NCBI RefSeq assembly: GCF_003846445.2
Contig: NZ_CP030139.2
Span: 868,001-932,000 of the forward strand
Direction of reading: 5' to 3'
Length of the DNA: 64,000 bases
From: Synechococcus elongatus PCC 11801
GTDB lineage: Bacteria; Cyanobacteriota; Cyanobacteriia; Synechococcales; Synechococcaceae
Below the pieces are notes generated by a model. That model saw only the letters and a program-made list of their open reading frames with translations. It was not told where the DNA came from and made no database searches. Made by a program: the position numbers and the translations under genes. The first letter of the stretch is position 1; every line of letters starts with the position of its first letter. This document shows positions 10,129-20,031 of this stretch, one piece after another.

Positions 10129-10596
10129 TTACTCCACGAGCGAGAACAACAGTTCTCCGCTGGCTGCCAGCTGGCCATCCACCATCGCCTCACCTTGGAT
10201 TTTGCAGAAGCGACGGCGCTTAACGCTGAGGAGTTGGGCCGTTAAGACCAGCTGATCGCCGGGCACCACCGGCCGCCGGAAGCGCACTTGGTCAATGCCC
10301 GCAAACACAAACAGACCTTTCGGCATATCTGGCATCAGGGTGACAATCACGCCACCGACTTGGGCCATAGCTTCCACAATCAGGACTCCCGGCATCAGCG
10401 GTCGCCCTGGGAAATGCCCCTGAAACTGCGGCTCATTAAAAGTCACATTTTTAATCCCAACCGCTCGTTCACCCGGTACATAGTCAATGATGCGATCGAC
10501 AAGGGCAAACGGGTAGCGGTGGGGCAGCAGGCCTTGAATCGTCTCCACGGCCAAGGGCAACGTCGGCAAGGCTGGAGCATCCGGGTTGGCGGTCAT
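10129..10596 (-). CDS. fabZ: 3-hydroxyacyl-ACP dehydratase FabZ
   Basis: Hot-dog-fold dehydratase of fatty-acid elongation, 155 residues. The active-site His is in [20 protein letters not shown], and the catalytic Glu lies in VEAMAQ of the same stretch. [11 protein letters not shown] is the substrate-pocket segment. It sits between lpxC and lpxA, the usual arrangement, because both pathways draw on 3-hydroxyacyl-ACP. The start follows the lpxC stop by 18 bases. Confidence 0.97.
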   Translation of the reverse strand: MTANPDAPALPTLPLAVETIQGLLPHRYPFALVDRIIDYVPGERAVGIKNVTFNEPQFQGHFPGRPLMPGVLIVEAMAQVGGVIVTLMPDMPKGLFVFAGIDQVRFRRPVVPGDQLVLTAQLLSVKRRRFCKIQGEAMVDGQLAASGELLFSLVE

Positions 10597-10614
10597 GTAG
10601 AGAGCGAAGAAAGG

Positions 10615-11469
10615 TCAACAGGAAGCAAGGCTAGTCAAGCGGGCTTGGAGTTCACGGGCAAAGCGAACATGGAGCCGATGACTGGCTTTGTAGGCAAGGA
10701 TGTGGGCCTGGGGCAGGACACCGAGCAAGCTCAGGTCCCCAGCCAGATCTAAGAGTTTATGACGCACGGGCTCGTTTGAAAAACGCAGCGGCGGATTCAG
10801 CCAGCGATCGTGATCGCAGACCAAAGCATTTTCCAAGCTACCCCCGCGAATCAAGCCCTGCTGGCGCAAGGCTTCAATTTGAGGAGCCAGACCAAAGGTT
10901 CGAGCTGGCACCACCTCGCGCTCCCAGTCATCAGGCCGCCAGCGCACACTAAACCATTGATTTCCGATTGGGGCAAGATCAAAGTCAATACCGTAGCTGA
11001 GACGCGTTTCTTCAGCAGGCACGGCTGTGACAAAGGCATCCCCTTCAGTCACCGTCAGTGGCTCGGTCAACATAGGAACTGGCAGGAAGCCCGCAATTTC
11101 GACCGTACCGACCGCAGCGATCGCAGCTAGCCATTCCGCCCCTGAGCCATCGAGCAGCGGTAGCTCCGGTCCATCGATCGCAATTCGAACATCTGTGACG
11201 CCCAAACCAGCGAGAACAGCCAGTAGATGCTCAACGGTGCGAACACTGGCTTGCTCCGTTGCTAACTCTGTTGAGAGCAGCGTCTCGTGGACGTGATCGA
11301 GGTGAACAGGAATCTCCGGTGAGCCCGGCAGATCAGTACGAACAAAGCGGCGATCGCTGCCACTCACTGCGGGCTCTAGGCGCACGGTGACTTCCACACC
11401 GCTGTGAAGCCCTACACCCGTGCAGTCAACAGGCCCTGCGAGAGTCCGACGGGGAATTGCGATCGCCAT
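10615..11469 (-). CDS. lpxC: UDP-3-O-acyl-N-acetylglucosamine deacetylase
   Basis: Zinc-dependent deacetylase, the committed step of lipid A synthesis. It is 284 residues. Zinc/active-site motifs are visible: [14 protein letters not shown] near residue 80 and [15 protein letters not shown] near residue 235 with its conserved His and Asp. The N-terminus [16 protein letters not shown] is typical. The gene lies 9 bases downstream of bamA. Confidence 0.96.
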   Translation of the reverse strand: MAIAIPRRTLAGPVDCTGVGLHSGVEVTVRLEPAVSGSDRRFVRTDLPGSPEIPVHLDHVHETLLSTELATEQASVRTVEHLLAVLAGLGVTDVRIAIDGPELPLLDGSGAEWLAAIAAVGTVEIAGFLPVPMLTEPLTVTEGDAFVTAVPAEETRLSYGIDFDLAPIGNQWFSVRWRPDDWEREVVPARTFGLAPQIEALRQQGLIRGGSLENALVCDHDRWLNPPLRFSNEPVRHKLLDLAGDLSLLGVLPQAHILAYKASHRLHVRFARELQARLTSLASC

Positions 11470-11478
11470 AGTCTCGCC

Positions 11479-13638
11479 TCAGAATTTTTCGCCAATCGCA
11501 AACTGGATGCGGTTGCCCTGATCCGGCGTGAAACCCAAGTCCAGCCGTACTGGTCCTACCGGTGTAGCAATGCGAACCCCAAAGCCGTAGCCAACCCCTC
11601 CGCCAGGCTTACCACGCACCACAGCCGGCGCCCCAATCACGGCACTATCACTACCCAAGGATGTACCGGCATCAGCAAAGAGGGCGCCACCGAGGAATTG
11701 GCTGATGATTGGGAAGCGATATTCTGCGCTTGCGACAACAAAACTACGGCCACTGGCAAGGCCGCATTCTTCATAGCCCCGCACCGTGTTGACACCGCCA
11801 ATACAGAAGGCTTCGTAAGGTGGCAAGTTACCGAGGGCTGTACCAGCTTGGATATTGAAGGCCAAGGTTTGAGGGCATTCCTCTGCCGTCGGATTGTCCT
11901 TACGGCAGCCCTCTTGGAAGCGGAGCAGACGCACCGGTACGTAAAAGCTGTAGCCCGCCCGAATCCGGTTGTAGAACACCCCATTCGCAGTGATCGGGAG
12001 GAACTGGTCGATGTTGAACCGGAAGAAGTTACCGCGAGTTGGTGTGGCGACGTTGTCACGAGTGTCGCGGACTGCACCAAAAATGAGGCCAAACAGGGTG
12101 TCTTGCGAGCCGCCAGACGCTGTTAGCGGGTTCCCAAACTCATCTTGGGCAAAAGCCGTACCGTTGATGTCCGTGATGTCAACGATGTTAAAGCTGACGC
12201 CGCCAAACAGCGTCCACTCTGGCCGCGTGTAGGGGTCAGATTGGGGACGCGTGAAGAGAATTTGAGTCCCCGTCCGTTGCGTGATGATGCTATTCCCGTT
12301 GGGCAAATTGACATCGATCGGCCCATTGGTAAATTGCAGCGCCAGCTCTGCACTGCGGAATACATTGACGCTGTAGGACGATCGGAAGGGATCGCCAGCA
12401 ATCCACGGATCACTGAAGCTAATGTCAAACAGGGCTTGGCGCTGACCCAGTGAGAGCTGGAAGCCTAGCTTCTGGTTATTCCCGCCAAAGTTTTGCTCTT
12501 GTAGGCCAATGGTCCCGAACAGACCGCTGGCATCACTAAAACCCACGCCAGCTGAGAAGTTACCAGTTGAGCTTTCCTGCACGTTGGTAACGACAACGAC
12601 CTTCGTCGGATCGCGGGGATCCGGCTCAAGGTTGAGACGTACGTCACTGAACAAGCCTAGGCCAAAAATTCGGCGCAACCCCGCTTCTGCTTGGGGGCGG
12701 TTAAAAACGTCACCTTCTTTGAAGGAATATTCCCGCGTGACGATAAAAGGCCGAGTTTTGCCACGAATGGGATTTCCTTCTTCATCAGTCGATCGCCCTT
12801 CCGCATTTTGGAAACGGACGATCAGCTCACTGATGACACCTTCCGCAACTCGGAGCGTCACCTCACCGTTTGGACTAATCCGCGAAGCATCCACCACCTG
12901 AGCCAACACATAACCGTTCTCGCGGTACCAAGTGTTGAGAGTACGGATCCGAGCCTGCAGGGTTTGCAGGTTCAAAATCTTGCCGTAGTCGTCCTTAAAG
13001 GTTTCTTGAACGACTGAATCGGGGAGAACCTTGGCTCCGTCCAGTTCAATTTTGCTGAGAACGGGATTGGGCTCAACCACAAAGGTGATCTGCACCCCGA
13101 GCGGTGTGTCTTCAGGCAACACCTGAACATTGCTGAACAAGCCCGTGCCAAAGATGGCATTGACGTCATTTTGGAGCTGCGTCCGTGTTGATGTCGCTCC
13201 CGCTTGAGTACGAATGGCGCCGTAGATTGCATCCAGGAGCTGCGCTTCATCGGGATTTCCTGCCACCCCGACAATCTGCACTTCAGAAACAAGAACTTGG
13301 GGCTCTGGTTGAGCCGGTGTTTCTGCAGCAGGAACAGGTACTGTTGCCGGAGGAACCGTCGGGGGCGTCTCGGGGGTCGGAGACGGCGTTGTTGGGGTCG
13401 GAGTAGGAGTGACCCCGCCATCAGGCGCAGGCGACGTTTGTGCCAGCGGCACTGGGCTGGCGATCGCGGCCGGTTCAGGAACTGCCGTAGGACCTTCAAT
13501 CTTGAAATTAGCCACCGTCGGCTTAGAAGGCGCCGGCGTTGCTTGGGTTTCAGCTTGAGCGGGTGACGCTGCGATCGCGATCGCGGTGGCACAGTAGACG
13601 CTTAAGGCTAGGCGTTGCACCTGATTGGATTTCGACAT
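11479..13638 (-). CDS. bamA: Omp85/BamA outer-membrane assembly protein
   Basis: Outer-membrane beta-barrel insertase. From the ATG at 13638 it is 719 residues; an upstream in-frame ATG exists, but the chosen start leads straight into a signal peptide (LALSVYCATAIAIAASPAQA). A long Pro/Thr/Ala-rich linker follows, then POTRA repeats (VSEVQIVGVAGNPDEAQLL, KIELDGAKVLPDSVV and a third) and a C-terminal barrel with VRGYEECGLASGRSF, the loop containing the conserved VRGY. The last residues are typical of outer-membrane barrels. The low-complexity linker is longer than in proteobacterial BamA, as known for cyanobacterial Omp85. Confidence 0.93.
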   Translation of the reverse strand: MSKSNQVQRLALSVYCATAIAIAASPAQAETQATPAPSKPTVANFKIEGPTAVPEPAAIASPVPLAQTSPAPDGGVTPTPTPTTPSPTPETPPTVPPATVPVPAAETPAQPEPQVLVSEVQIVGVAGNPDEAQLLDAIYGAIRTQAGATSTRTQLQNDVNAIFGTGLFSNVQVLPEDTPLGVQITFVVEPNPVLSKIELDGAKVLPDSVVQETFKDDYGKILNLQTLQARIRTLNTWYRENGYVLAQVVDASRISPNGEVTLRVAEGVISELIVRFQNAEGRSTDEEGNPIRGKTRPFIVTREYSFKEGDVFNRPQAEAGLRRIFGLGLFSDVRLNLEPDPRDPTKVVVVTNVQESSTGNFSAGVGFSDASGLFGTIGLQEQNFGGNNQKLGFQLSLGQRQALFDISFSDPWIAGDPFRSSYSVNVFRSAELALQFTNGPIDVNLPNGNSIITQRTGTQILFTRPQSDPYTRPEWTLFGGVSFNIVDITDINGTAFAQDEFGNPLTASGGSQDTLFGLIFGAVRDTRDNVATPTRGNFFRFNIDQFLPITANGVFYNRIRAGYSFYVPVRLLRFQEGCRKDNPTAEECPQTLAFNIQAGTALGNLPPYEAFCIGGVNTVRGYEECGLASGRSFVVASAEYRFPIISQFLGGALFADAGTSLGSDSAVIGAPAVVRGKPGGGVGYGFGVRIATPVGPVRLDLGFTPDQGNRIQFAIGEKF

Positions 13639-13754
13639 ATCTCTCTCACACCACCGACGGACAGACCGATATCGCATAGCCCTCGCCCAGGACGTCATGG
13701 CAACCGGAAAGTTGCACACGGCCAGAACGCCGCAATTCTACCCCACACTTTTTG

Positions 13755-14480
13755 TTACGCCTGCGCTTGCTGGGCCACTAAATCTAAAACACGTGCGTAG
13801 GCAGCTTCCACGTCTCCGAGATCGCGGCGGAAGCGATCCTTGTCCAAAATGCGCTTTTCAGGATCGGATTCCTGCTGATCCCAAAGTCGACAGGTATCTG
13901 GGCTAATTTCGTCAGCGAGGAGAATTTGACCTTGGCGATCGCGGCCGAATTCCAATTTGAAATCGACTAACGTGATGCCGCAGCGGTTGAAAAAGGTCTG
14001 GAGCAACGCATTGACCTGAAGGGCAGCCGTTTGCAGGTGCTGCACTTCTGCCTCAGTCGCAATCTTCAGAAGACGAAGGCGATCGGGGGTGAGCAATGGA
14101 TCCCCGAGGGCATCATTTTTGAGGTAGAACTCTACCAACGGCGGCGCGATTGCAGTTCCTTCAGCCAGCCCTGTTTGTTTGCAGAGGCTACCCGCCGCTA
14201 AATTCCGAACGACAACTTCTAAGGGCACAATCTCAACAGCTTGAACGTTCATCTCCCGCTCGGAGATCTGCTCGATGAAGTGGTTGGTAACACCGGCCTG
14301 AGCTAGGACCCGAAACAGATAGCTGGAGACAGCGCAGTTGATCGCTCCTTTGCCACTGATTTGTCCCCGCTTTTGAGCATTAAAGGCAGTGGCATCGTCC
14401 TTAAAGTAAGTACGATAAACCTGTGGATCATCGGTGGCATAGACGATTTTGGCCTTGCCTTCGTAGAGGGGAGCGCTCAT
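13755..14480 (-). CDS. purC: Phosphoribosylaminoimidazole-succinocarboxamide (SAICAR) synthase
   Basis: Purine synthesis enzyme coupling aspartate to CAIR with ATP. It is 241 residues. N-terminal LYEGKAKIVYATDDP is the ATP-binding signature. VVRNLAAGSL and LVDFKLEFGRD with LLADEISPDTCRLWD are the other conserved SAICAR synthetase motifs. It is the first gene of the minus-strand run; bamA follows after about 115 bases and may have its own promoter. Confidence 0.97.
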   Translation of the reverse strand: MSAPLYEGKAKIVYATDDPQVYRTYFKDDATAFNAQKRGQISGKGAINCAVSSYLFRVLAQAGVTNHFIEQISEREMNVQAVEIVPLEVVVRNLAAGSLCKQTGLAEGTAIAPPLVEFYLKNDALGDPLLTPDRLRLLKIATEAEVQHLQTAALQVNALLQTFFNRCGITLVDFKLEFGRDRQGQILLADEISPDTCRLWDQQESDPEKRILDKDRFRRDLGDVEAAYARVLDLVAQQAQA

Positions 14481-14601
14481 GTAACTAGGGCGGAGTGACG
14501 TTCCATTTTACTGCGCTGGTACACTGCGAGAGCCAGCGGCAATGTTGAGGACCCTGAGGATGATTAGGAGGCAAGCAGCGCTTATCCTCGGATCCCGTGA
14601 A

Positions 14602-14877
14602 TCAGGGGCGATCGCTGGAAGCAGGCTGATTACCCGCTGAGGGATAGCGGCGATCGGGCAATAGGCCCCAAGCTGCAGCATCTGCTGCCCAATTGCGCAA
14701 TGGCCGCGACTGACAAAAGATTTGGGCAAAGCGGTGGTTATAGTGCCGCTTCCACGCCGTAGGCCATTCTGTTGTTTGATCTTGCTGTTGCAGCGATCGC
14801 ACATCAGCTTCCAGTTCAGCAGCTTTCGTCAGCATCAGGGCTTCCAAGTCTTGGAAATGCTCAGCAGGCGATCGCAT
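14602..14877 (-). CDS. Small hypothetical protein
   Basis: A 91-residue frame (ATG at 14877; another in-frame ATG is at 14880). It has a predicted amphipathic helix (HFQDLEALMLTKAAELEADVRSL is helix-like in pattern) and a Trp-rich middle (WPTAWKRHYNHRF). No family is recognised. It lies in the gap between purC and the pterin gene on the same strand. It is supported by protein-like composition and no overlap with another gene, but not by homology. Confidence 0.5.
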   Translation of the reverse strand: MRSPAEHFQDLEALMLTKAAELEADVRSLQQQDQTTEWPTAWKRHYNHRFAQIFCQSRPLRNWAADAAAWGLLPDRRYPSAGNQPASSDRP

Positions 14878-14958
14878 CAACCTTCAATCCAAAACGATAG
14901 AGATGACTAGCAGCCATCAAAATGACTGCAGCCCAACGCAGGTCAGTGACCATCGCGA

Positions 14959-15825
14959 CTAGAGCAAGACCGGAACTGCTGCTTCTACGTCAGATGACAG
15001 GCGACTAGGCTGTGGGCAATAGACTTCTGCAGAATTGTTAGGACTTTCGATCAGTTTGACCTTGTATAGGCGTGCGCCCAACTCACGGATCGGCCCCGCC
15101 AGCAGATCGCGGATGTGGACAGCGATATTCTCTGCCGTCGGTACCACCTCAGCAAAGTAGGGAATGTCCTTGTTCAAAAAGCTGTGGTCAAAAGGCTCGA
15201 CGACTGTGTCTTGCACCACTCGTTGTAGGGCTGCCAAATCCGCCAGCATACCCGTGCGCGGATCAATCTCGCCCGCAACAGTCACTTCGAGGTGATAGTT
15301 ATGGCCGTGGCCATGGGGGCGCGCACATTTGCCATAGATTTCACAGTTTTCCTCAAAGCTAAGGCTCTCTTTCGCAAGGCGGTGAGCAGCACTGAAGTGG
15401 GTCTGAATGGTCAGGTAGGCTTCCATGGCTTGTCCTAGATAGTCAGCCCAAAGGCTCGGGCTCTCGAACAGTTGAATGCGCACGATCGGCAGGTGAGGCG
15501 CCAGTCGCTGCCAGATTACCCGCGCTAGGTTTTCAGTGGTGGGCAAGCTCGCCTGAAACTCTGGCCAAACATCATTGAGATAGGCATAGTCCAGTTGACT
15601 GGTGACTTCGTCTTTAATGACCCGCTTCACGTCTGAGAGGTTGAGCACCATGCCGTACTCATCCAGTTCGCCCCGCATGGACACGTAGAGCACATAGTTG
15701 TGTCCGTGGCCAGGGAAGCGGGCACAGGCACCAAACAATTTCTGGTTCTCGGCCTCACTGAGTTCCGGGAGCCAATAGCGGTGGCTCGCAGAAAATAGTG
15801 CCCGACGGTTGATGATGCACTCCAT
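14959..15825 (-). CDS. Tandem 6-pyruvoyl/6-carboxy-tetrahydropterin synthase family protein
   Basis: Two PTPS/QueD domains in one chain (288 residues from the ATG at 15825). Domain 1: SASHRYW, then GACARFPGHGHNY. Domain 2: SAAHRLA, then GKCARPHGHGHNY. Both keep the zinc histidines and the catalytic Cys. Domain 2 also has the catalytic Asp-His (FDHSFLN), while domain 1 reads LDYAYLN with Tyr for His, so domain 1 may be inactive or altered. S. elongatus makes biopterin glucoside, which needs a PTPS, so a pterin role is likely. QueD is the alternative. Confidence 0.88.
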   Translation of the reverse strand: MECIINRRALFSASHRYWLPELSEAENQKLFGACARFPGHGHNYVLYVSMRGELDEYGMVLNLSDVKRVIKDEVTSQLDYAYLNDVWPEFQASLPTTENLARVIWQRLAPHLPIVRIQLFESPSLWADYLGQAMEAYLTIQTHFSAAHRLAKESLSFEENCEIYGKCARPHGHGHNYHLEVTVAGEIDPRTGMLADLAALQRVVQDTVVEPFDHSFLNKDIPYFAEVVPTAENIAVHIRDLLAGPIRELGARLYKVKLIESPNNSAEVYCPQPSRLSSDVEAAVPVLL

Positions 15826-15889
15826 GGCGTGGCGATCGCGATCCCGTGATTGGCTGTCTCTCATTAGGATAGTGGCTTTATCCCAGACC

Positions 15890-16726
15890 CTAGGGTTGCG
15901 CAGGGAGCGTCTCGGTTGTGGTGGTGCGAGGGTTGAGCTGCAGAGGCTGCGGTGCAGCCGCCAGCAATGCTCGATCGCTGCGACGATCAATCAGGCTCAA
16001 AGCCAGCTCTCGGATGCTGTCCTCCGTTTCTTGACGCAGCAACAAGAGCAACGCGTCTTGCAATAACCGTTGCTCGCTAGGTTCGAGCAACTGTTGGGCT
16101 TGTAACCGCTGTAGCGATCGCACGGCTAAAAGTCGTTGCAACGGATCTGCCGCCGTCAAGGTTACCAATGCTTGATCAAAAATGCCTTCGCGATCGCGGT
16201 GCTGTTGCTGACTGACAAAACCAACCAAGAGAGCCGCTAAAGCAAGCAATCCCATGGTTTCAGCGAAGTTACTGAAGGCGAGCCAAGGCCGACCTTCTTC
16301 CGTCCAAATACTGCTGCTCGTGTAAAGCGCTAAGGACACCAAGCCACCCCCACCAGCAGCCAATAACCAGCGGCGATCGCGCCCCCGCAACCAACGCTGC
16401 ACTTGCTGCTGACGTCGAGACCAATCAAGGCGCTGCAGGCGGTACAGCCACAGCGTTGCGCCAGCTCCCAGCGTTAACGACAGCGATATCTGCCAGTCCC
16501 AAAGAAAGAGGAGCAGTAATGCCCCGCCGTAGAGTGCGCTTTTGGGAAGTGGCAAGCTGCGATCGCCCCAAGGCAAGGGCAGTCGCCGGACAGGATGCCA
16601 AAGAGTACGGGAGCGAACAGGCACAGCAGCCACCAAGCATCGCCAGCGCTTCAGGCCTATTCTACCGGCGTTCCCATAGATGACCGCAAGCACACTGAAG
16701 AGCAGCCCCCATCGCAACCACTGCAC
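15890..16726 (-). CDS. Hypothetical membrane protein
   Basis: A 278-residue protein of no family I recognise. It has an N-terminal hydrophobic helix (WGLLFSVLAVIYG), hydrophobic segments near residues 65-75, 78-95, 122-137 and 153-170, and a soluble Leu/Gln-rich helical C-terminal half. The pattern suggests four or five membrane segments with a cytoplasmic alpha-helical tail. The Arg/Leu-rich tail (LQRLLAVRSLQRLQAQQ) resembles HEAT-like helices. It lies between the TerB-like gene and the pterin gene on the same strand. Confidence 0.72.
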   Translation of the reverse strand: MQWLRWGLLFSVLAVIYGNAGRIGLKRWRCLVAAVPVRSRTLWHPVRRLPLPWGDRSLPLPKSALYGGALLLLFLWDWQISLSLTLGAGATLWLYRLQRLDWSRRQQQVQRWLRGRDRRWLLAAGGGGLVSLALYTSSSIWTEEGRPWLAFSNFAETMGLLALAALLVGFVSQQQHRDREGIFDQALVTLTAADPLQRLLAVRSLQRLQAQQLLEPSEQRLLQDALLLLLRQETEDSIRELALSLIDRRSDRALLAAAPQPLQLNPRTTTTETLPAQP

Positions 16727-16745
16727 AACAGTCCAATGACAGCGG

Positions 16746-17162
16746 TCATGACATTACAAGACAGTGATGGAAGAAAGTTTGGAGGCGATCGAGCAGACGC
16801 AAGGCCGGCCGATGCTCCAGTTCTTGCTCAATTTCGCAGAGAACAGCCGCCTCGCGGGCATCGATGAGACTGTCAGCGTAGATGACGCTGCTGATTTGAT
16901 CGAGCAGACTTTCAACATCTTCTCGACGTGGATGCTGTCGTAAATAAGCGCTTAACCACTGCTCAAAAACAGCTGGAGAAATGGGTAGCGATCGAGCCAT
17001 GAGATCCTGAAATTCTGGATCAGTCGCTAAACGATATTTTTCTAATAAGCCTTGCAAGTAATGCCTTTCCTCGGGCTGCATGTCGCCATCTAGCCAAGCA
17101 GCACCAATGAGCAAGCGTAAGACAGATCGTTGATCGTGAGGCTCAAGAGTGGAAGGACGCAT
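16746..17162 (-). CDS. TerB-like (tellurite resistance B / DnaJ-N-like) helical protein
   Basis: A 138-residue all-helical protein. LLIGAAWLDGDMQPEERHYLQGLLEKY matches the acidic metal-binding helix pair of the TerB fold (D-G-x-x-x-x-E-E), and YADSLIDAREAAVLCEIEQEL forms the second half. I chose the ATG at 17162, since the upstream extension is not protein-like. TerB-domain proteins bind divalent ions; no resistance role is implied. Confidence 0.78.
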   Translation of the reverse strand: MRPSTLEPHDQRSVLRLLIGAAWLDGDMQPEERHYLQGLLEKYRLATDPEFQDLMARSLPISPAVFEQWLSAYLRQHPRREDVESLLDQISSVIYADSLIDAREAAVLCEIEQELEHRPALRLLDRLQTFFHHCLVMS

Positions 17163-17951
17163 GGTTACAGACACCAATGCAACTGAGAGAAAGATTTTTG
17201 AGTCTAATCTCACCTCTACGATAGAAGCTGCTCGAAAAAACTGGGCCTTTCGCAAACCATTCTTTATGTTTGTCCCTGCATTTCTGAAGACAAGTCAAGA
17301 CGCGGTCTCACGCCTAGATGAACCGCACAGTTTACGGCGATCGCTCTGTTAATAACGTTGAAACATTGATATTTTTGATGTCAAATATAATCAACAAAGA
17401 CCCCAATACAACCATCGTCCGACATTAATTATCAAAGTCTCACTACTTAAATAACCAATATTCTCTATTGAATAACTATCATGAGAAGCTCAATTTCCTT
17501 CAAAAAACAGCAAGGCTTTGACTGCTGAGTGAGCGTCTCAATTCTTACCTATGAAATAAGAACTCACTATCAAATCAAGATAAATTTCAAAGCAGTAATT
17601 GATTGCTTGTATGAGTTCGCAGGGATTGAGGCAGGCAGTTGTCAATGATCATGGAACTCAGGGATCAGGGATTGGTCAGCCTAGTTCCTGCCTAAATGAG
17701 GTTTTGGTTGTTTCTCAGTCGTCAGAGATTCCAGCAGTGCAACTGTTCGGTAGACTCAGCGATCGCGACAGTGACTTCACGCTCGGTAGGTATGGATAGA
17801 GATATGAGTGCCCCAGCAGTCTTGGTTTGCACCACTAGCCAGTCTGAAGTCAGGTTTCGGTCGGAGAGCACAACAATGCCACAGAATTAATGGCCAGCCT
17901 GCTTGACAGTTACGGTTAGAGGCTGCAATATTAATAACTGCGCAAAGGCGC
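17163..17951. other. Long gene-poor region before tRNA-Val
   Basis: About 790 bases without a convincing gene. 17340-17600 is clearly AT-rich compared with its surroundings. A minus-strand frame of about 54 codons ending near 17730 encodes a protein-like stretch (LVVQTKTAGALISLSIP) but has no recognisable family or start, so it could be a gene remnant. Nothing else stands out. Confidence 0.4.
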
Positions 17952-18023
17952 GGGCGATTAACTCAGGGGTAGAGTACCACCATGACAAGGTGGGAGCCAC
18001 TGGTTCAAATCCAGTATCGCCCA
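17952..18023 (+). tRNA. tRNA-Val (anticodon GAC)
   Basis: A full cloverleaf of 72 bases. Acceptor GGGCGAT pairs with ATCGCCC; D arm ACTC/GAGT; anticodon stem CCACC/GGTGG with loop ATGACAA, so the anticodon is GAC; T arm ACTGG-TTCAAAT-CCAGT; discriminator A. CCA is not fully encoded. Its acceptor and T stems are the same as those of the CAC isoacceptor at 29953. Confidence 0.97.
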
Positions 18024-18116
18024 TACTAAACTTCTCAAATTCAGCGCTTGCTGGTCATTTTTTGGGCTGCTAGAGACCAGACATAGAGCAGAATCGAGGT
18101 CAAGAGCAGTCCAAGC

Positions 18117-19046
18117 TCACCCACTATCAGCGTGGTAGGAACTGCGGACTAGCGGTCCCGATCGCACCATTTGAAAGCCCAACTCACGGGCGATCGCACC
18201 CAGTTCTTCAAACTCGGCTGGTGTCCAGTAGCGCTGCACGGGCAAATGGGCCAGGGAAGGCTGCAGATATTGGCCAAGGGTAAGGCGATCGCACCCTACC
18301 TGCCGAAGCGCTTGCAAGGTTTCAATGATCTCAGCTTGAGTTTCACCCAAACCCAGCATCAAGCCTGATTTGGTAGGGATGGCAGGTGCCAGGTGCTTAG
18401 CGAGAGACAACAACCGCAGGGAGCGATCGAAGCGTGCCCCACGTCGGACTTGCCCTTGGAGTCGCTCGACGGTTTCGAGGTTGTGGTTAAAGCAGACTGG
18501 TTGCTCGGCCAAAACCACAGCCAAGCGATCGACTTGTGCCTGCTCTGCGCGATCGCGATCGGGGTCACCGCCCCAAAAATCCGGCGTCAGCACTTCAATC
18601 TGTGTCTGAGGGCAGCGCTGGGCGATCGCCCGCATCGTTGTAGCAAACTGGCCTGCCCCTTGATCCGGCAAATCGTCGCGGGCAACCGCCGTCAGCACCA
18701 CATACTGCAATCCCAAAGTCTCAACTGCTTCAGCAATCCGACTGGGTTCAGCAGGATCGATCGGCTGCGGTGCATGCCCCTTATCCACCTGACAAAAAGC
18801 ACAGGACCGTGTGCAGGTGGGTCCCACCAGCAAAAACGTGGCCGTTCCTCGGGCATAGCATTCGCCGCGATTAGGACAACGTCCTTCCTCGCAAATGGTG
18901 TGAATCTGACGCTGCTTGATGACCTGCTGGACTCGGGAAACTTCACTGGCACGCCCAAGGCCTGATCGCAACCAAGGGGGCAAGGTAGAAGCAGGCTGGC
19001 GAGAAGCATTCACCGCGAACGTCCAATGCTGCAGGCATTGTGACAT
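18117..19046 (-). CDS. lipA: Lipoyl synthase
   Basis: Radical-SAM enzyme inserting two sulfurs into octanoyl-protein to make lipoate. It is 309 residues. The auxiliary-cluster motif [12 protein letters not shown] and the radical-SAM motif [10 protein letters not shown] are both intact, and the C-terminal RSSYHAD supplies the conserved serine ligand. Cyanobacteria often carry two lipA copies; whether this is the main one cannot be told here. It stands alone, downstream of tRNA-Val in the opposite orientation. Confidence 0.96.
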   Translation of the reverse strand: MSQCLQHWTFAVNASRQPASTLPPWLRSGLGRASEVSRVQQVIKQRQIHTICEEGRCPNRGECYARGTATFLLVGPTCTRSCAFCQVDKGHAPQPIDPAEPSRIAEAVETLGLQYVVLTAVARDDLPDQGAGQFATTMRAIAQRCPQTQIEVLTPDFWGGDPDRDRAEQAQVDRLAVVLAEQPVCFNHNLETVERLQGQVRRGARFDRSLRLLSLAKHLAPAIPTKSGLMLGLGETQAEIIETLQALRQVGCDRLTLGQYLQPSLAHLPVQRYWTPAEFEELGAIARELGFQMVRSGPLVRSSYHADSG

Positions 19047-19191
19047 GGCTGCCGAGAGGCTGCGTCGCTAGCCAATGACAAACACGATCGCCTCTGCCCA
19101 AGCACCTGTAGAGAGACTCTGACAAGCGAAACTACAGCTGCAAGTGATAAGTCATAGGATCGAGCGCAGGGCAAGATTGCTTCGAAATGCA

Positions 19192-19911
19192 CTAGCCGCC
19201 GTAGTAAATACGCACTGTTTGTAGGCCCGCTTTACGGAGCGTCTGCAACACAGTATTCAGTTGACTCGACTGGGCATAGGGACCAATCACGACAAAGTTC
19301 CCAAGGGGGAGCGATCGGCTTTGCACCTGACCGCCCTGCAAATCGTAGCGGGTCAGCAAACTCGTGAGAGTTGGTACATCTTGGCTAAAGCTCGGAATCG
19401 CTAGGTAATAGCCGCGATTGTAGGTGGTGGGGATGGGGCGCGGCGTGTTGGCAAAGGGACTGGGCAGTTCCAAAGCCGGAATCAACCGACCATCCACTGT
19501 ATTTTTGGCAAAGCCGGTGATGCCCAAGGCTTGAAATTGCTGCAGCCGTTGTTTGGCTTCGGCCGCCGTGGCAAAGGTGCCCAAGGTAATGACCGTCCGC
19601 CCTTCAAAATTGAGAAAAGCAATGCTGGGATCAACAGCCCGCATGATGTCGAGTAGGGCCTGACTCGAACTATTGACGAAGACCACATAGTTGCCAGTGC
19701 TTGGCACTGATTCACCGGTGGGAACGCCTACTGATGGACTGGGGGTGACGGGTGGGGCCACATTGGCCGGCGCGGGCTGGACCGGAATTGGAGCAGAAGG
19801 GACAGCAGTTGGAGGGGGCGGCGGCAAAATATCTTGGGCGATCGCAGCAGCAGTGGAAACCAGGCTGCCCAGCAGTCCACTAAAGAGGAAAATTGGCGAT
19901 CGCACAGGCAT
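19192..19911 (-). CDS. Secreted SPOR-like hypothetical protein
   Basis: A 239-residue exported protein. It has an N-terminal signal peptide (FLFSGLLGSLVSTAAAIAQ), then a Pro-rich linker to about residue 70, then two related alpha/beta units (YVVFVNSS with VITLGTFATAAEAKQRLQQF, and YYLAIPSF with NFVVIGPYAQSSQLNTVLQTL). The pattern G-x-F/Y-x-x-x-x-x-A-x-x-x-L matches the SPOR fold, which binds denuded peptidoglycan. No exact family is assigned. It probably acts in the periplasm. Confidence 0.72.
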   Translation of the reverse strand: MPVRSPIFLFSGLLGSLVSTAAAIAQDILPPPPPTAVPSAPIPVQPAPANVAPPVTPSPSVGVPTGESVPSTGNYVVFVNSSSQALLDIMRAVDPSIAFLNFEGRTVITLGTFATAAEAKQRLQQFQALGITGFAKNTVDGRLIPALELPSPFANTPRPIPTTYNRGYYLAIPSFSQDVPTLTSLLTRYDLQGGQVQSRSLPLGNFVVIGPYAQSSQLNTVLQTLRKAGLQTVRIYYGG

Positions 19912-20031
19912 TTAGGGTCGGGGCTCCAAGCCCTCTGCTCGTTGGCTGTGAGTCTAACGGGTTGCTCTCCGGCTCGCAAGTCGTCGGTGTTAGCCTAGAA
20001 CTGCTACTGCTGCCCAACATTGACAGAAATA

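Noticed and set aside
12972-13592. Arg-rich minus-strand frame inside the bamA 5' region
   Set aside because: Out-of-frame reading of the Pro/Thr-rich linker of BamA; low-complexity artefact.
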